Counted from the stretch's first letter, positions 33,440 through 44,928 are shown. The stretch is DNA of 64,000 nucleotides from Pseudomonadales bacterium (GCA_019634925.1 JAHCAL010000004.1:1-64000); one strand, 5' to 3'. Notes: generated by a model not told the origin, from the letters alone. Translations and numbers: made by a program.

Positions 33440-35974
33440 TCAAAGCGCTCTCGCGACCTCCTTGGTCTCGAACACTTCGATGAGATCGCCCGGCCGGACA
33501 TCGTTGTAGTTCCGGACACCGATACCGCACTCCATACCTGCCCGAACTTCGCTCACGTCGTCCTTGAAGCGCCGCAGCGATTCGAGCTCGCCCTCGAAGA
33601 TGACCACGTTGTCGCGCAGGACCCGAATCGGCTTGTTGCGGAACACCTGGCCCTCGGTGACCATGCAGCCGGCCACCTGGCCGTAGCGCGGGGACCGGAA
33701 TACGTCGCGGACCTCCGCCACGCCAAGGATCTCTTCCCGGACCTCGGGCGAGAGCATGCCCGACAGGACCTTCTTCACGTCGTCCAGCAGCTCGTAGATG
33801 ATGCTGTAGTAGCGCAGGTCGAGCCCTTCGCGCTCGATGATCGCCTTGGCCGCGCCGTCCGCACGGACGTTGAAGCCGAAGATGGCGGCTCCGTAAGTGA
33901 CCGCCATGTTGGCGTCGGTCTCGGTGATCCCGCCGACGCCGGAGCCGAGCACGTTGACCGACACTTCGTCGTTGCCGAGGTCCGACAGTGCCTGCGTGAT
34001 CGCCTCGAGACTGCCGCGTACGTCGGCCTTGAGCACCACCTTGAGCACCCGTTTTTCGCCCTCGCCGAGGCTCGCGAACATGTTCTCGAGCTTGGCCGCC
34101 TGCTGAGCCGCCAGGCGATGCTCCTGGCTCTTGTCCTTGCGGAACTCGGCCAGTTCGCGCGCGGTCTTTTCGTCCTGCGCGACAGAAAACTCGTCGCCCG
34201 CCCCGGGTGTGCCCGACAGTCCGAGCACCTCGACCGGCACCGACGGGCCGGCCTCCCTGACCTGCCCGCCGGTCTCGTCGAACATGGCACGTACCCGACC
34301 GTAGTATTCTCCTGCGATCAGGACGTCTCCCTGGCGCAGGGTACCGTTCTGGACGAGCACCGTGGCGACCGGACCGCGCCCGCGATCGAGGCGGGATTCG
34401 ATGACCACGCCGCGTCCGGGTGCCTCGGCCACGGCGCGCAGTTCGAGTATCTCCGCCTGCAGCAGCACGGACTCGAGCAGCGCCTCGACACCGTCGCCAG
34501 TCAGCGCCGAAACCGGTACGAACTGCGTATCACCGCCCCAGTTCTCCGGCACGACGCCGCGTGCCACCAACTCGTTGGTGACGCGTTCGGGATCCGCTGA
34601 GGGCAGGTCAATTTTGTTGATCGCCACGACGATCGGAACTTCCGCTGCACGGGCATGCTGGATCGCCTCGATGGTCTGCGGCATGACACCGTCATCCGCC
34701 GCCACGACCAGGATCACGATGTCCGTCGCACGCGCGCCGCGCGCGCGCATCGCGGTGAAAGCCGCGTGACCCGGGGTATCGATGAAGGTGATGCGTCCGT
34801 GCGGCGTCGCGACGCTGTACGCGCCGATGTGCTGGGTGATCCCACCGGCTTCGCTGCTCGTGACGCGGGTCTTGCGGATATAGTCGAGCAGCGACGTCTT
34901 GCCGTGGTCCACGTGGCCCATCACGGTCACCACCGGCGGACGCGGGGCGCCTTCGCCGGTAATCTTGAGCGAGCGCTCGAGCGCCTTTTCCATTGCGTCG
35001 GCATGGATGGCTTTCGGCCGGTGGCCCAACTCCTCGACGACCAGGATCGCCGTGTCCTGATCCACCGGCTGATTGATGGTCGCCATGACGCCCATGCCCA
35101 TCAGAGTCTTGATGACCTCACCAGCCTTCACCGACATGCGGCTGGCCAGTTCACCGACCGTGATGAAATCCGGCACTTCGACGTCGCGGCTGATGAACTC
35201 GGTGGGTTTGAACTCGCCACCGTGCTGGTCCATCTTGAGCGGACCGGTCGGACCGCGGCGTTTGCCCCGGCGCTCAGTCTTGAGGGACAGTTCGCGGCGC
35301 CGACCCCGATCCTCCGCCTCGCCATCGCGGCCACGCTCGCGGGTCTTGCCACGCTTGCCGCCCCGATCCGCAGCCTTCGCGGGCGCTGGCGCAGCCGCAG
35401 TTGCGTCCGGTGCCGGCACGGCCGTGGCGGCACGGGCCTTCTCGGCAGCCAGCCGCTCGGCTTCGGCCCGCTCGGCTTCCTCGCGAGCCCGCTGCTCCTC
35501 GCGACGGCGCTCCTCTTCGGCCTTGCGCTCCGACTCCTTGCGCCGGATTTCCTCTTCCGCGTTGACGCGGGCCTGTTCCTGCTCGCGGATCCGCTGGGCC
35601 TCGAGCTCGGTCTGGCTGAGCGGTCGTTCCGCGACTTCGGGTGCCGTTTCGCCGCCGCCTTCGGCCGCTTCGACATCCTCGCGCTTGACGTAAGTCCGCT
35701 TGCGCCGCACCTCGACGGTGACGGCACGTCCGGTTCGGCCCTGCCCCGCTTTCAGCGTGCCGACCGTCTTGCGCTTGAGCGTGATCTTCTTCGGTCCGGT
35801 GTCTTCGGAGCCGTGCGCGCGCTTCAGATAATCGAGCAGCGTCTGCTTCTGGTCTTCCGAGACAGCCTGATCCTGACCGTCATGGGGCAGACCGGCTTCC
35901 TGCATCTGCTTCAGCAGTCGTTCGACCGTCGCGCCGACCGATTCCGCCAGCTGCTTCACTGTGACATCAGACAT
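33440..35974 (-). CDS. infB: translation initiation factor IF-2
   Basis: GTPase that places fMet-tRNA in the ribosomal P site. The 844-residue protein has an N-terminal IF2N domain (about 1-55) and a long Glu/Arg/Ala-rich charged linker (about 130-240). The G domain carries [14 protein letters not shown] and NKID, and C-terminal domains II-IV follow, ending [18 protein letters not shown] 35974 follows GAAGGGGA. It lies downstream of nusA in the metY-rimP-nusA-infB operon. Confidence 0.98.
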   Translation of the reverse strand: MSDVTVKQLAESVGATVERLLKQMQEAGLPHDGQDQAVSEDQKQTLLDYLKRAHGSEDTGPKKITLKRKTVGTLKAGQGRTGRAVTVEVRRKRTYVKREDVEAAEGGGETAPEVAERPLSQTELEAQRIREQEQARVNAEEEIRRKESERKAEEERRREEQRAREEAERAEAERLAAEKARAATAVPAPDATAAAPAPAKAADRGGKRGKTRERGRDGEAEDRGRRRELSLKTERRGKRRGPTGPLKMDQHGGEFKPTEFISRDVEVPDFITVGELASRMSVKAGEVIKTLMGMGVMATINQPVDQDTAILVVEELGHRPKAIHADAMEKALERSLKITGEGAPRPPVVTVMGHVDHGKTSLLDYIRKTRVTSSEAGGITQHIGAYSVATPHGRITFIDTPGHAAFTAMRARGARATDIVILVVAADDGVMPQTIEAIQHARAAEVPIVVAINKIDLPSADPERVTNELVARGVVPENWGGDTQFVPVSALTGDGVEALLESVLLQAEILELRAVAEAPGRGVVIESRLDRGRGPVATVLVQNGTLRQGDVLIAGEYYGRVRAMFDETGGQVREAGPSVPVEVLGLSGTPGAGDEFSVAQDEKTARELAEFRKDKSQEHRLAAQQAAKLENMFASLGEGEKRVLKVVLKADVRGSLEAITQALSDLGNDEVSVNVLGSGVGGITETDANMAVTYGAAIFGFNVRADGAAKAIIEREGLDLRYYSIIYELLDDVKKVLSGMLSPEVREEILGVAEVRDVFRSPRYGQVAGCMVTEGQVFRNKPIRVLRDNVVIFEGELESLRRFKDDVSEVRAGMECGIGVRNYNDVRPGDLIEVFETKEVARAL

Positions 35975-35997
35975 GTCCTATCCCCTTCTCTCGCGCC

Positions 35998-37500
35998 TTA
36001 CTGCCCGGCGTCCTCGAACCACGGCGCCCGCGCGGTCATGATCAGTTCCGCAGCGCGCTCCTCACTGAGCTCAGGCGCGATGTCGAGCAGATCCGGCACC
36101 GCAAGCTCGGCGAGATCTTCCATGGACACGACGTCGTGGCTCGCCAGCAGGTAGGCCAGGCGCCGATCCATACCGGCCATCTCGAGCAGATCGTCAGCAG
36201 GCGCCTTGTCGCCGAGCAGTTCTTCGCTCGCGATGGCCTTGGTCAGCAACGCATCCTTGGCGCGATTGCGCAGTTCCTGGACGATCTCTTCGTCGAAGCC
36301 CTCGATCGTGGTCATTTCTTCGATCGGGACGTACGCGATTTCCTCGAGGGTCGTGAATCCTTCTTCGACCAGTACGGCAGCGACGTCTTCGTCGACGCTG
36401 AGCGCTTCCATGAAATCCGTCATGAGCTTGTTGGCTTCTTCCGCCTGACGCGACTCGGCTTCCTGCTTGGTCATGATGTTCAAAGACCAGCCGGTGAGTT
36501 CGCTCGCGAGCCGTACGTTCTGGCCACCGCGGCCGATCGCCTGGGCGAGATTGTCCTCCGCTACCGCGATCTCCATGGTATGGGTCTCTTCGTCAAGGAC
36601 GATGGACTCGACTTCCGCCGGCGCCATGGCGTTGATGACCAGTTGGGCAGGATTGTCGTCCCAGAGCACGATGTCGATCCGCTCCCCGGCGAGTTCGCCC
36701 GAAACCGCCTGAACACGTGAGCCACGCATGCCTACGCAGGCTCCAACGGGGTCGATGCGGCCGTCGTTGGTGCGCACGGCGATCTTCGCGCGAGAACCCG
36801 GATCGCGTGCCGCACCCCGGATCTCGATGACCTGCTCGGCGATCTCCGGCACCTCGATCTTGAACAGTTCGACCAGCATTTTCGGCGCCGTTCGGGTCAG
36901 GATCAGCTGGGGGCCGCGGTTGTCGGGCTTGATTTCCAGCAGGAGTGCCCTGACCCGATCACCGATGCGGAAGGTTTCCCGGGCGATCAGGTGTTCGCGG
37001 GTGAGCAGGCCTTCGGCGTTGTTGCCGAGGTCGATGATGATGCTGTCACGGCCGAGTTTCTTCACTGTACCGCTGACCAGTTCGCCGACGCGGGGCAGAT
37101 AGGCTTCGACGACCTGGGCGCGTTCCGCCTCGCGGACTTTCTGGACGATGACCTGCTTCGCCGTCTGCGCGGCTATGCGCCCGAACTCGACGGACGGCAC
37201 TGGCTCTTCGATGGTATCGCCGAGCGCCGCGCCTGGCTTGCGCGCGGCGGCTTCCTCCACGGTGAACTGTGCTTCCGCGTTCCACTCTTCCTCGACATCC
37301 GGATCGGCGACCGTCCAGACCCGGTAGGTCTCGTAGGTTCCATGCTCACGGTCGATGTGCACGCGGAACTCCGCCTGCTCGCCGTACTTTTTCTTCGTCG
37401 CCATGGCAAGCGCGGCCTCGAGCGCGCCGAAAATCACGTCTTTCGGAACGCTTTTCTCGTGGGAAACCGAGTCCACGACCAGGAGCACTTCTTTACTCAT
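35998..37500 (-). CDS. nusA: transcription termination/antitermination factor NusA
   Basis: RNA polymerase-associated factor for pausing, termination and rRNA antitermination. The 500-residue protein has an N-terminal RNAP-binding domain (1-130), S1 (GELVSGTVKKLGRDSIIIDLG), KH1 and KH2 (VGMRGSRVQAVSGEL, AIGRGGQNVRLAS) and two C-terminal acidic repeats as in E. coli NusA. ATG 37500 is the family start. It is 29 nt after rimP. Confidence 0.98.
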   Translation of the reverse strand: MSKEVLLVVDSVSHEKSVPKDVIFGALEAALAMATKKKYGEQAEFRVHIDREHGTYETYRVWTVADPDVEEEWNAEAQFTVEEAAARKPGAALGDTIEEPVPSVEFGRIAAQTAKQVIVQKVREAERAQVVEAYLPRVGELVSGTVKKLGRDSIIIDLGNNAEGLLTREHLIARETFRIGDRVRALLLEIKPDNRGPQLILTRTAPKMLVELFKIEVPEIAEQVIEIRGAARDPGSRAKIAVRTNDGRIDPVGACVGMRGSRVQAVSGELAGERIDIVLWDDNPAQLVINAMAPAEVESIVLDEETHTMEIAVAEDNLAQAIGRGGQNVRLASELTGWSLNIMTKQEAESRQAEEANKLMTDFMEALSVDEDVAAVLVEEGFTTLEEIAYVPIEEMTTIEGFDEEIVQELRNRAKDALLTKAIASEELLGDKAPADDLLEMAGMDRRLAYLLASHDVVSMEDLAELAVPDLLDIAPELSEERAAELIMTARAPWFEDAGQ

Positions 37501-37529
37501 AGCTGCTTCGACCTTGATTCAAGTCTTCT

Positions 37530-37988
37530 TCAGTCGAAACGCGGCACCAGCCGCGCCCGCTGTATGTTTTCGAGGGGCAGGACGTACTCGTCCTCACCCA
37601 CCTGCACGATGACCTCGTCGTCCTCGATTCCCGCCAGCACGCCCACCACTCGCTTCGAGCCTTCGTAGGGGAAGTGCAGCCGCACATCGACCGTCTCGCC
37701 GACGTGTCGGGCGTACTGCGCAGCCCGGAACAGGATCCGATCCATGCCCGGAGACGACACCTCGAGCGTATAGGCCTGCGGGATCGCATCCTCGACATCC
37801 AGCAGATCGCTGACGGCACGACTGACGCGCTCGCAGTCCTCGATTCCGACACCTTCCGGGGAATCGATGTAGACCCGGAGCCGCGAATGCCGCCCCTGAG
37901 ACATGAGCTCGATGCCCCAAAGCTCACAACCCAGCGCGGAGATGGCTGGGCCGATCAGTTCCTCGATGTCCTTCTCACGCGTGTTCAA
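37530..37988 (-). CDS. rimP: ribosome maturation factor RimP
   Basis: Needed for 30S maturation. I place the start at TTG 37988, giving 152 residues beginning with the equivalent of NTREKDIEELIGPAISALG, which lines up with E. coli RimP (150 residues). The longer open frame upstream has no family similarity. Motifs: RLRVYIDSPEGVGIEDCERVSRAVS and LEVSSPGMDR. No ATG or GTG fits. It is the first protein gene after tRNA-fMet. Confidence 0.95.
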   Translation of the reverse strand: MNTREKDIEELIGPAISALGCELWGIELMSQGRHSRLRVYIDSPEGVGIEDCERVSRAVSDLLDVEDAIPQAYTLEVSSPGMDRILFRAAQYARHVGETVDVRLHFPYEGSKRVVGVLAGIEDDEVIVQVGEDEYVLPLENIQRARLVPRFD

Positions 37989-38210
37989 GTTGTCCCGGAC
38001 CGGATCCAGATGGACTTGCGCCCGTTGCGCCTCTTCGCACTGCGGGCATGAGCACCGCAGACACGAAGCGCACCACGACGACAATACGGACGCCGGCCCG
38101 CACTGCCGGTGAACTTCGGGCGAAGACCCACAGGCGACCCACCGACACGGGGGCCACCGCAAGGATCGGACGAATCGTTGGACTTCGCGCGGTTTGCGCT
38201 GATTGCCTAC

Positions 38211-38233
38211 GAAAAGGCCCCACTAGGGGGCCT
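38211..38233 (-). terminator. intrinsic terminator after tRNA-fMet
   Basis: On the minus strand AGGCCCC, a 5-nt loop and GGGGCCT form a perfect 7-bp stem followed by TTTTCG. It lies 12 nt past the tRNA 3' end and before rimP, so it can end the tRNA transcript or attenuate readthrough into rimP-nusA-infB. Confidence 0.8.
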
Positions 38234-38244
38234 ATCGAATCCTT

Positions 38245-38321
<77 letters not shown>

Positions 38322-38493
38322 TCAGGGAGCGCGAATTATAGAGAGCCTCCGGAGATGCCGCAACTGCCGATGTGGTCCACTGACGTGTTCCATCGAGCTG
38401 TTCCGTCGACCACTTCCGTCGACCACTTCCGACGAGCGGTTCCGGACCGGCCGCCGTCGACCCGGGATTCTGGTCCGGATCGAATTCGCATTT

Positions 38494-38580
38494 TGGTGCC
38501 GAAGAGAGGACTCGAACCTCCACGGGCGTTAGCCCACTACCCCCTCAAGATAGCGTGTCTACCAATTTCACCACTTCGGC
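38494..38580 (-). tRNA. leuU: tRNA-Leu (anticodon GAG)
   Basis: An 87-nt class II tRNA starting GCCGAAG, with anticodon GAG in the loop TTGAGGG, a long variable arm and encoded CCA. It is 15 nt after secG, the same secG-leuU arrangement as in E. coli. Confidence 0.96.
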
Positions 38581-38595
38581 GGAAAAAAGCCCCGG

Positions 38596-38964
38596 TCACA
38601 GATCGGGGATGTCGGAATCTACACGTTCCGGTTCGGGAGTCAACATCTGCTCACCCGCCGGGACGGGCGCCTCCTCGACGGGCACGTCGAGCAACGGAAT
38701 ACCGAGACTGTCGGACGCCGCCGCCCGCTCCTTTGCCGTGTAGGCAAGCCCGAACGAGATCAGAAAGAAGCCGATCGCGAGCCACACCGTGAGTTTGGTC
38801 AGGAACGACGCCGAGCCGGCACTGCCGAACATGGTCGCGGCACTGCCACTGCCGAATGCGGCGCCAACATCGGCGCCCTTGCCCTGCTGGATCATGACCA
38901 GCGCCGCCAGGGCGATGGCATCGACGATGAGCAGCATCAGCAGCACGGTTTCCAGGGTCGACAT
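38596..38964 (-). CDS. secG: preprotein translocase subunit SecG
   Basis: Auxiliary subunit of the SecYEG channel. The 122-residue protein has two membrane spans (about 4-22 and 52-72) separated by the conserved IQQGKGADVGAAFGSG and GSASFLTKLT segments. The C-terminal tail is Pro/Glu-rich and acidic. ATG 38964 gives the family start; the longer frame runs into tpiA. tpiA lies 14 nt upstream. Confidence 0.96.
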   Translation of the reverse strand: MSTLETVLLMLLIVDAIALAALVMIQQGKGADVGAAFGSGSAATMFGSAGSASFLTKLTVWLAIGFFLISFGLAYTAKERAAASDSLGIPLLDVPVEEAPVPAGEQMLTPEPERVDSDIPDL

Positions 38965-38978
38965 ATCGGCTCTCTGAG

Positions 38979-39749
38979 TCAGTTCCGATGCGCGCCGACC
39001 GCTTCGGCCGCGCGCACTATTGCAAGCAAACGTTCCACTACCAGCGATGCGCCACCCACGAGGACGCCATCGATGTCGGGTTCCGCGAACAGCGCCGGCG
39101 CATTCTCCGGGGTCACGCTGCCGCCGTAAAGAATCCTGAGGTCCCTGGCCACGCCGCCCGATCGCGCCTCGATGAGGCTGCGCAGGTACGCATGCATGTC
39201 CTGCGCCTGGGCAGGCGACGCAGTACGCCCGGTCCCGATCGCCCAGACCGGCTCGTACGCGACCGAAAGGCGGGCGAGCCCCTCCCGGCCGATACGTTCG
39301 GCGACCACCCCGAACTGTCGTGCGACGACCGCCTCGGCAGATCCCGCTTCGCGCTCCGCGAGGCTCTCGCCGACACACAGGATCGGCTGAAGATTCGCCT
39401 CGAGCGCCGCGACGATCTTGTCCGCCACGCGCTCGTCGGTGTCACCGAACAGCGCGCGCCGCTCCGAGTGACCTGCGAGTACCCAGCCTGCGCCGAGTTC
39501 GCGAACCATCCCCGGCGCGATCTCGCCGGTGAACGCACCATCGTTCGCCCAGTGCGCGTTCTGTGCACCGACCTCGACGCCGGTACCGGCCACCGCCGCC
39601 ACGAGCCGGTCCAGATAACAGGCGGGCGGGAACACCAGGACGTCCACATCCTTCGCGCGCCCCGCGCGGCGCAACGCACCGGCATATGCTTCGATGAACC
39701 CGGCGTCGCCGTGCATTTTCCAGTTCCCCGCGACCAGCGGTCTGCGCAT
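38979..39749 (-). CDS. tpiA: triosephosphate isomerase
   Basis: Interconverts dihydroxyacetone phosphate and glyceraldehyde-3-phosphate. The 256-residue TIM barrel has the N-terminal GNWKM (catalytic Lys), AGHSERR (catalytic His) and AYEPVWAIGTG (catalytic Glu). Phosphate-binding LYGGSV and GVLVGGASL are near the end. It leads the tpiA-secG-tRNA-Leu group. Confidence 0.98.
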   Translation of the reverse strand: MRRPLVAGNWKMHGDAGFIEAYAGALRRAGRAKDVDVLVFPPACYLDRLVAAVAGTGVEVGAQNAHWANDGAFTGEIAPGMVRELGAGWVLAGHSERRALFGDTDERVADKIVAALEANLQPILCVGESLAEREAGSAEAVVARQFGVVAERIGREGLARLSVAYEPVWAIGTGRTASPAQAQDMHAYLRSLIEARSGGVARDLRILYGGSVTPENAPALFAEPDIDGVLVGGASLVVERLLAIVRAAEAVGAHRN

Positions 39750-39859
39750 GGCTTCGAGTCTCCGGCGCGGCCCCTGACTTCGAGGGCGCGCAATGTTAAC
39801 GGCTCACGCGTGCCCGCACAACGACGCCTGCCGGCCCTGGCCCACCGGCGTCAACAGGG

Positions 39860-41194
39860 TCAGCGGGCCTCGGCCACGCACCCGGCCAGTTCCTCCGCTA
39901 TGCCGCGGACCTCGCTCTCCGACTCACCCTCGACCATGACCCGGACCACCGGTTCGGTTCCGGATGGGCGCAGCAGCACCCGGCCACGGCCGGCCAGCCG
40001 CGCCGAAGCGCTGGCCGCGGCCGCCTGCACCCGGGCATCCGCCGCGCGAGCCCGCGGATCGTCGCTGCGGACGTTGATCATCACCTGCGGCAGCTTCTGC
40101 ATGCCGCCCGCGAGTTCGGTGAGCGAACGTGCGCCTTCCACCATCGGCACCAGCGCCTGCAACGCAGCGACGATGGCGTCGCCGGTGGTGGCGAGATCGA
40201 GGCAGAGGATGTGCCCGGAGGACTCACCGCCAAGCGTCCAGCCCCGTTCCTTGAGAAGTTCCAGGACGTAGCGGTCGCCGACGCTGGCGCGGGAAAACGG
40301 AATGCCGCATGCCTCGAGCGCCCGTTCGAGACCGAAGTTCGACATGACCGTGCCCACGACGCCGCCCTGCAGGGCTCCCGTTTGCGCACGGTGGCGCGCA
40401 ATCACGTAGAGCAACTGGTCGCCGTCGAGCAGGTTGCCCCGCGCGTCGACGAACAGCACGCGGTCACCGTCGCCGTCGAACGCGATACCGAGGTCGGCGC
40501 GCTCTTCGACCACCCGGCCCGCGAGCAGCTCGGGATGCGTCGACCCACAACCGTCGTTGATGTTGGTACCGTTCGGCCGATTGCCGATGAGCGAGACCTC
40601 GGCGCCCAGCTCCTCGAAGACGCCAGGCGCCACGTGATAGGTTGCGCCATGTGCGCAGTCGAGCACGATGCGCAGGCCGCGCAGGTTGAAACCGCGGTGT
40701 ACGGTCGCCTTGCAGAACTCGATGTAACGTCCGGCCGCATCGCCGATGCGATCGGCCTTGCCCAGCCGATCCGAGTCGACACAAACCATCTCGGCTTCCA
40801 GCTGCGCCTCGATCTCGGCCTCGACCTCGTCGGGGAGCTTGTCGCCGTGCCGATCGAAGAACTTGATGCCGTTGTCGTCGTACGGATTGTGCGAGGCGCT
40901 GATCACGATGCCCGCGTCGGCTCGCAGCGTCCGTGTCAGGTAGGCGACCGCGGGGGTCGGCATGGGTCCGAGCAGGCTCACATGCGTGCCGGCAGACACC
41001 AGCCCGGATTCGAGGACCGACTCCAGCATGTAGCCGGAGATTCGTGTGTCCTTGCCGATCAGCACACGGCTCTCGCCCGAGCGCGCGAACACCTTGCCCA
41101 CCGCCCAGCCGAGGCGCAGGCAGAACTCCGGCGTGATGGGGAATTTCCCCACCCGCCCGCGGATGCCGTCGGTACCGAAGTATTTCCTGCCCAA
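39860..41194 (-). CDS. glmM: phosphoglucosamine mutase
   Basis: Converts glucosamine-6-P to glucosamine-1-P for UDP-GlcNAc synthesis. TTG 41194 with GGAGG upstream gives 444 residues beginning [15 protein letters not shown], matching E. coli GlmM. A TTG at 41227, overlapping the folP stop, is the longer alternative. The phosphoserine loop is [12 protein letters not shown] near residue 101, the metal loop is DGDGDR and the sugar loop is GGESSGH. folP-glmM is a conserved pair. Confidence 0.96.
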   Translation of the reverse strand: MGRKYFGTDGIRGRVGKFPITPEFCLRLGWAVGKVFARSGESRVLIGKDTRISGYMLESVLESGLVSAGTHVSLLGPMPTPAVAYLTRTLRADAGIVISASHNPYDDNGIKFFDRHGDKLPDEVEAEIEAQLEAEMVCVDSDRLGKADRIGDAAGRYIEFCKATVHRGFNLRGLRIVLDCAHGATYHVAPGVFEELGAEVSLIGNRPNGTNINDGCGSTHPELLAGRVVEERADLGIAFDGDGDRVLFVDARGNLLDGDQLLYVIARHRAQTGALQGGVVGTVMSNFGLERALEACGIPFSRASVGDRYVLELLKERGWTLGGESSGHILCLDLATTGDAIVAALQALVPMVEGARSLTELAGGMQKLPQVMINVRSDDPRARAADARVQAAAASASARLAGRGRVLLRPSGTEPVVRVMVEGESESEVRGIAEELAGCVAEAR

Positions 41195-41223
41195 GTTCGC
41201 CTCCAGCCCTGCGCGCGCCCCGT

Positions 41224-42090
41224 TCAATGGACGGCCTCCCGTGATCCTTCGACCGCCTGCAGCAGGCGCAGCGCGTCCGCCGTCTCGGTGACGTCATGGA
41301 CACGAACCAGGTTGGCCCCGCGCTCTACGGCAAGCACCGCTGCGACCACGCTGCCGGCCATCCGGTCACCGATCGCGCGCCCGGTCAGCGCACCGATCAT
41401 GCGTTTGCGGGAAAGGCCCACCAGCAACGGGAGGCCTTCCACACGGAGCGCCTCGAGTCGGCGCAGCAGCGCGAGATTGTGTTCGAGGGTCTTGCCGAAA
41501 CCGAAACCCGGATCGAGCAGCAGTCGATCCGGCGCGATGCCGGCCGCACGACACGCCGCCACCCGGTCGGCGAAGAAGTCCCGCACTTCCTGCACCACGT
41601 CGACGTAGATCGGCGCCGCCTGCATGGTCCGCGGCTCGCCCTGCATGTGCATGATGCAACCGGCCAGGCCGGTGGCGGCCAGCGCCTCGATCATGGCAGG
41701 GTCGCGCAAGCCGGACACGTCGTTGACCAGGTGCGCGCCCGCCGCGGCGGCACGGCGCGCCACCCCGGCTTTGCGGGTGTCCACCGATATGACCGCATCG
41801 AGTTCCGCGAGCGCAGCGACGACCGGAAGTACGCGTCGGCATTCCTCGGCTTCGTCGACCGGATCGGCGCCCGGCCGGGTGGATTCGCCACCTACGTCGA
41901 TGATGGCGGCACCGGCAGCCAGCATGGCCCGGGCCGCGTCGACGATGCGCGGCACATCCACGCCGCCGCGCCAGAACCGCCCCCCGTCGGAAAATGAGTC
42001 CGGGGTCAGGTTCAGGATCCCCATGATGCCGGGCTCGGCGAGCGAGAGAACCCGCGACCCGCAGGAGAGCGAACCCATCACATGCGGCAC
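41224..42090 (-). CDS. folP: dihydropteroate synthase
   Basis: Joins p-aminobenzoate and the pterin diphosphate in folate synthesis; the sulfonamide target. The 288-residue TIM barrel has [34 protein letters not shown] and DPGFGFGKT. The start is GTG 42090; an ATG at 42078 is possible. It follows ftsH by 25 nt and is coupled to glmM, the ftsH-folP-glmM order of E. coli. Confidence 0.96.
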   Translation of the reverse strand: MPHVMGSLSCGSRVLSLAEPGIMGILNLTPDSFSDGGRFWRGGVDVPRIVDAARAMLAAGAAIIDVGGESTRPGADPVDEAEECRRVLPVVAALAELDAVISVDTRKAGVARRAAAAGAHLVNDVSGLRDPAMIEALAATGLAGCIMHMQGEPRTMQAAPIYVDVVQEVRDFFADRVAACRAAGIAPDRLLLDPGFGFGKTLEHNLALLRRLEALRVEGLPLLVGLSRKRMIGALTGRAIGDRMAGSVVAAVLAVERGANLVRVHDVTETADALRLLQAVEGSREAVH

Positions 42091-42115
42091 GCGTCACACC
42101 GCTCGCAAGGCGGCT

Positions 42116-44029
42116 TCACACCTCTTCTGCGGGACCACCGATCGGCGTGTCCCCGGTACCGGCGGCAGGCTTGCTGCCCTTGGCGCCCGGAGGCGGCGGC
42201 AGGTCACCGGGTGCACGCGGCCGCGCGCCGGCCATGATGTCGTCGATCTGCTCGGCAGTGATCGTCTCGAACTCGACCAGCGCCTCGGCCATCATGTGCA
42301 GCTTGTCGATGTTTTCGGTGAGCAGCCGCTTGGCCGTCCCGTAACACTCGTCGATGATCGACCGGACCTCGGCGTCGATCGTGCCCGCCGTGCCGTCGGA
42401 GAACGCTTTCGGCTTCACGCCGCCGGACATGCCGAGGAAAACCTCCGCATCCGCCTCGTCGTACATGATCGGGCCCAGGCGCTCGGAAAGACCCCACTTG
42501 GTGACCATGCTCCTGGCGAGCCGCGTCGCCCGCTCGATGTCGTTGGACGCGCCGGTCGTGACGTATTCTGGTCCGAGGATCATCTCCTCGGCGATGCGGC
42601 CGCCGAACAGGCTGCAGATCTGGCTGCGGATCGCCTGCCGACTCAGGCTGTAGCGGTCCTCTTCGGGCAGGAACATGGTGACGCCAAGCGCGCGCCCGCG
42701 CGGAATGATGCTCACCTTGTAGACCGGATCGTGGTCGGGCACGAGACGGCCGACGATCGCGTGGCCAGCCTCGTGATAGGCGGTATTGCGCTTTTCCTTC
42801 TCTGACATGACCATCGATTTGCGCTCGGCGCCCATCATGATCTTGTCCTTGGCTTTCTCGAACTCGGTCATCTCGACCAGGCGCTTTCCGCCACGCGCCG
42901 CGAACAGCGCCGCCTCGTTGACCAGGTTCGCGAGATCCGCGCCAGAAAAACCGGGCGTGCCGCGCGCGATGACCGCGGGCTCGACGTCCTCGCCGAGCGG
43001 CACCTTGCGCATGTGCACCTTGAGGATCTGCTCGCGGCCACGGATATCGGGCAGGCCGACCACCACCTGGCGGTCGAAGCGACCCGGACGCAGCAGCGCA
43101 GGATCCAGCACGTCCGGCCGGTTGGTAGCCGCGATGACGATGATGCCGTCGTTCGGTTCGAACCCGTCCATCTCGACGAGCAACTGGTTCAAGGTCTGCT
43201 CGCGCTCGTCGTGCCCGCCACCGAGACCGGCACCTCGGTGCCGGCCGACTGCATCGATCTCGTCGATGAAAATGATGCAGGGCGCCTGTTTCTTGGCCTG
43301 CTCGAACATGTCGCGCACCCGCGACGCACCGACGCCGACGAACATCTCCACGAAGTCGGAACCGGAGATCGAGAAGAACGGAACCTTCGCTTCGCCCGCG
43401 ATGGCCTTGGCGAGCAGCGTCTTGCCGGTACCGGGCTGGCCGACCATGAGGATGCCGCGCGGGATGCGCCCGCCCAGGCGCTGGAATTTCCCGGGGTCGC
43501 GCAGGAACTCGACCAGTTCCTGGACGTCTTCCTTCGCTTCGTCGACGCCCGCCACGTCGGCAAACGTGGTCTTGATCTGGTCCTCCGAAAGCAGGCGCGC
43601 CTTGCTCTTGCCGAACGCCATCGGGCCGCCGCGCCCGCCCGCGCCGCCCTGCATCTGGCGCATGAACAGCATGAATACCGCAATGATGATCAGAATCGGG
43701 AAGCTCGCGATGAGCAACTGCGCCCAGATGCTCTGCTGCTCCGGCATCTTGCCGAGGATCTGCACGTTGTGGTTGTACAGGTCATCGAGCAGTTTCTGGT
43801 CGGGAATGTCCGGCCGCACGACCTGGAACGGCTCACCGGAGCGGCGATTGCCCCGAATGATCAGCCCGTCGATTTCCACCTGCACGACTTCATCGCGCCG
43901 GACCTGCTGCAGGAACTCGGAGTAACTGAGCAGCTGCGGCTCCGGGCGCACGTTGAAGTTGTTGAACACGGTCAGCAGCACGGCCGCGATGATCAGCCAG
44001 AGCAGCAGGTTTTTTCCCATGTCGGACAA
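42116..44029 (-). CDS. ftsH: ATP-dependent zinc metalloprotease FtsH
   Basis: Membrane-bound AAA+ protease for LpxC, sigma-32 and damaged membrane proteins. The 637-residue protein has two membrane helices (about 7-23 and 102-122), Walker A GQPGTGKT (197-204), Walker [10 protein letters not shown] and SRH ([18 protein letters not shown]). The zinc motif HEAGH is at 419-423. The C-terminal tail is Pro/Gly-rich. It lies between rlmE and folP, as in E. coli. Confidence 0.98.
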   Translation of the reverse strand: MSDMGKNLLLWLIIAAVLLTVFNNFNVRPEPQLLSYSEFLQQVRRDEVVQVEIDGLIIRGNRRSGEPFQVVRPDIPDQKLLDDLYNHNVQILGKMPEQQSIWAQLLIASFPILIIIAVFMLFMRQMQGGAGGRGGPMAFGKSKARLLSEDQIKTTFADVAGVDEAKEDVQELVEFLRDPGKFQRLGGRIPRGILMVGQPGTGKTLLAKAIAGEAKVPFFSISGSDFVEMFVGVGASRVRDMFEQAKKQAPCIIFIDEIDAVGRHRGAGLGGGHDEREQTLNQLLVEMDGFEPNDGIIVIAATNRPDVLDPALLRPGRFDRQVVVGLPDIRGREQILKVHMRKVPLGEDVEPAVIARGTPGFSGADLANLVNEAALFAARGGKRLVEMTEFEKAKDKIMMGAERKSMVMSEKEKRNTAYHEAGHAIVGRLVPDHDPVYKVSIIPRGRALGVTMFLPEEDRYSLSRQAIRSQICSLFGGRIAEEMILGPEYVTTGASNDIERATRLARSMVTKWGLSERLGPIMYDEADAEVFLGMSGGVKPKAFSDGTAGTIDAEVRSIIDECYGTAKRLLTENIDKLHMMAEALVEFETITAEQIDDIMAGARPRAPGDLPPPPGAKGSKPAAGTGDTPIGGPAEEV

Positions 44030-44177
44030 GGACTTATCCTCTATTGAACGCCCACCTCGACGAGGTGTGCTGCCGGCGGAACTGCCAGCTACTACAGCCT
44101 ACACCAGACCCGTATACCGAGAAACCGCGTCACGCCGGACATCCGGTGTGCGCCATTGCACAACTTTTCGACCTTTG

Positions 44178-44252
44178 CGCCATCGATCGCGCCATCGATC
44201 GCGCTATCGATCGCACTATCCAACACCGATCGATCAACACAGATCGATGTTG
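44178..44252. repeat. 12-bp CATCGATC-type tandem repeats and hairpin before ftsH
   Basis: In the 275-nt rlmE-ftsH gap, GCGCCATCGATC repeats about three times at 44178-44213 with single-base changes. A near-perfect 12-bp inverted repeat (CCAACACCGATC / GATCGATGTTGG) follows at 44219-44252. No gene is seen in the gap. It could be leader structure for ftsH or chance expansion. Confidence 0.6.
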
Positions 44253-44304
44253 GCATCGTCGGCGTGTACGCCACGTCGTTTCCGGGGACGGCGCCGAACC
44301 AGGA

Positions 44305-44928
44305 TCATGCGCCCGAAAAGCCGCGCGCCACGGCATACACCTCGCGGGAATCCGGGCGGGACGCCTTCGGCTTGACCAGGTGCACCTTGTCGAACCGGCC
44401 GCGCACGTCCGCGATCCACGCATCCACGCCTTCACCCTGGAACAGTTTGACCACCAGATCTCCACCCGGTTGCAGCCAGCGCAGCGCGGCATCCAGGGCG
44501 AGATCCGCCAGGTACATTGCGCGCGCCTGATCGGTCGCGCGCACTCCGGATATGTTGGGGGCCATGTCCGAGACTACAAGGTCGAGCCGGGTTTCGCCGA
44601 GCGCTTCGGCGATGGCCGCATCGGTGGCGGCATCGCCGTACTCTCCCTCGATGACGACCGCCGAGCCGCCCGCGGAGATCGGTCGTGGATCGCAGGCGAT
44701 CAGGAGTCCGCCCCGGAGGCGCTCTTCCAGGTAGACCGTCCAGCCGCCCGGCGCGGCGCCGAGTTCCAGCACGCGCATGCCGGGACGCAACAGGCGGAAG
44801 CGTTCGTCGAGTTGCTTCAGCTTGAAATGCGCACGGGACACCTGGCCTTCGCTCGCGGCCTGCCGGGCGTAAGGATCGCGCTGCTGCCGGCTCAGCCAGC
44901 GGTGACTCGATTTGCTGCGTCTGGTCAT
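44305..44928 (-). CDS. rlmE: 23S rRNA (uridine-2552) 2'-O-methyltransferase
   Basis: Methylates U2552 of the 23S A-loop. The 207-residue protein starts at ATG 44928 (MTRRSKSSHRW); the longer frame upstream diverges from the family and overlaps the yhbY promoter. The SAM motif is VLELGAAPGGW and the catalytic K-D-K-E set lies in AHFKLKQLDE, VVSDMAPN, VVKLFQGEG and SREVYAVARGF. It diverges from yhbY, as in E. coli. Confidence 0.96.
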   Translation of the reverse strand: MTRRSKSSHRWLSRQQRDPYARQAASEGQVSRAHFKLKQLDERFRLLRPGMRVLELGAAPGGWTVYLEERLRGGLLIACDPRPISAGGSAVVIEGEYGDAATDAAIAEALGETRLDLVVSDMAPNISGVRATDQARAMYLADLALDAALRWLQPGGDLVVKLFQGEGVDAWIADVRGRFDKVHLVKPKASRPDSREVYAVARGFSGA

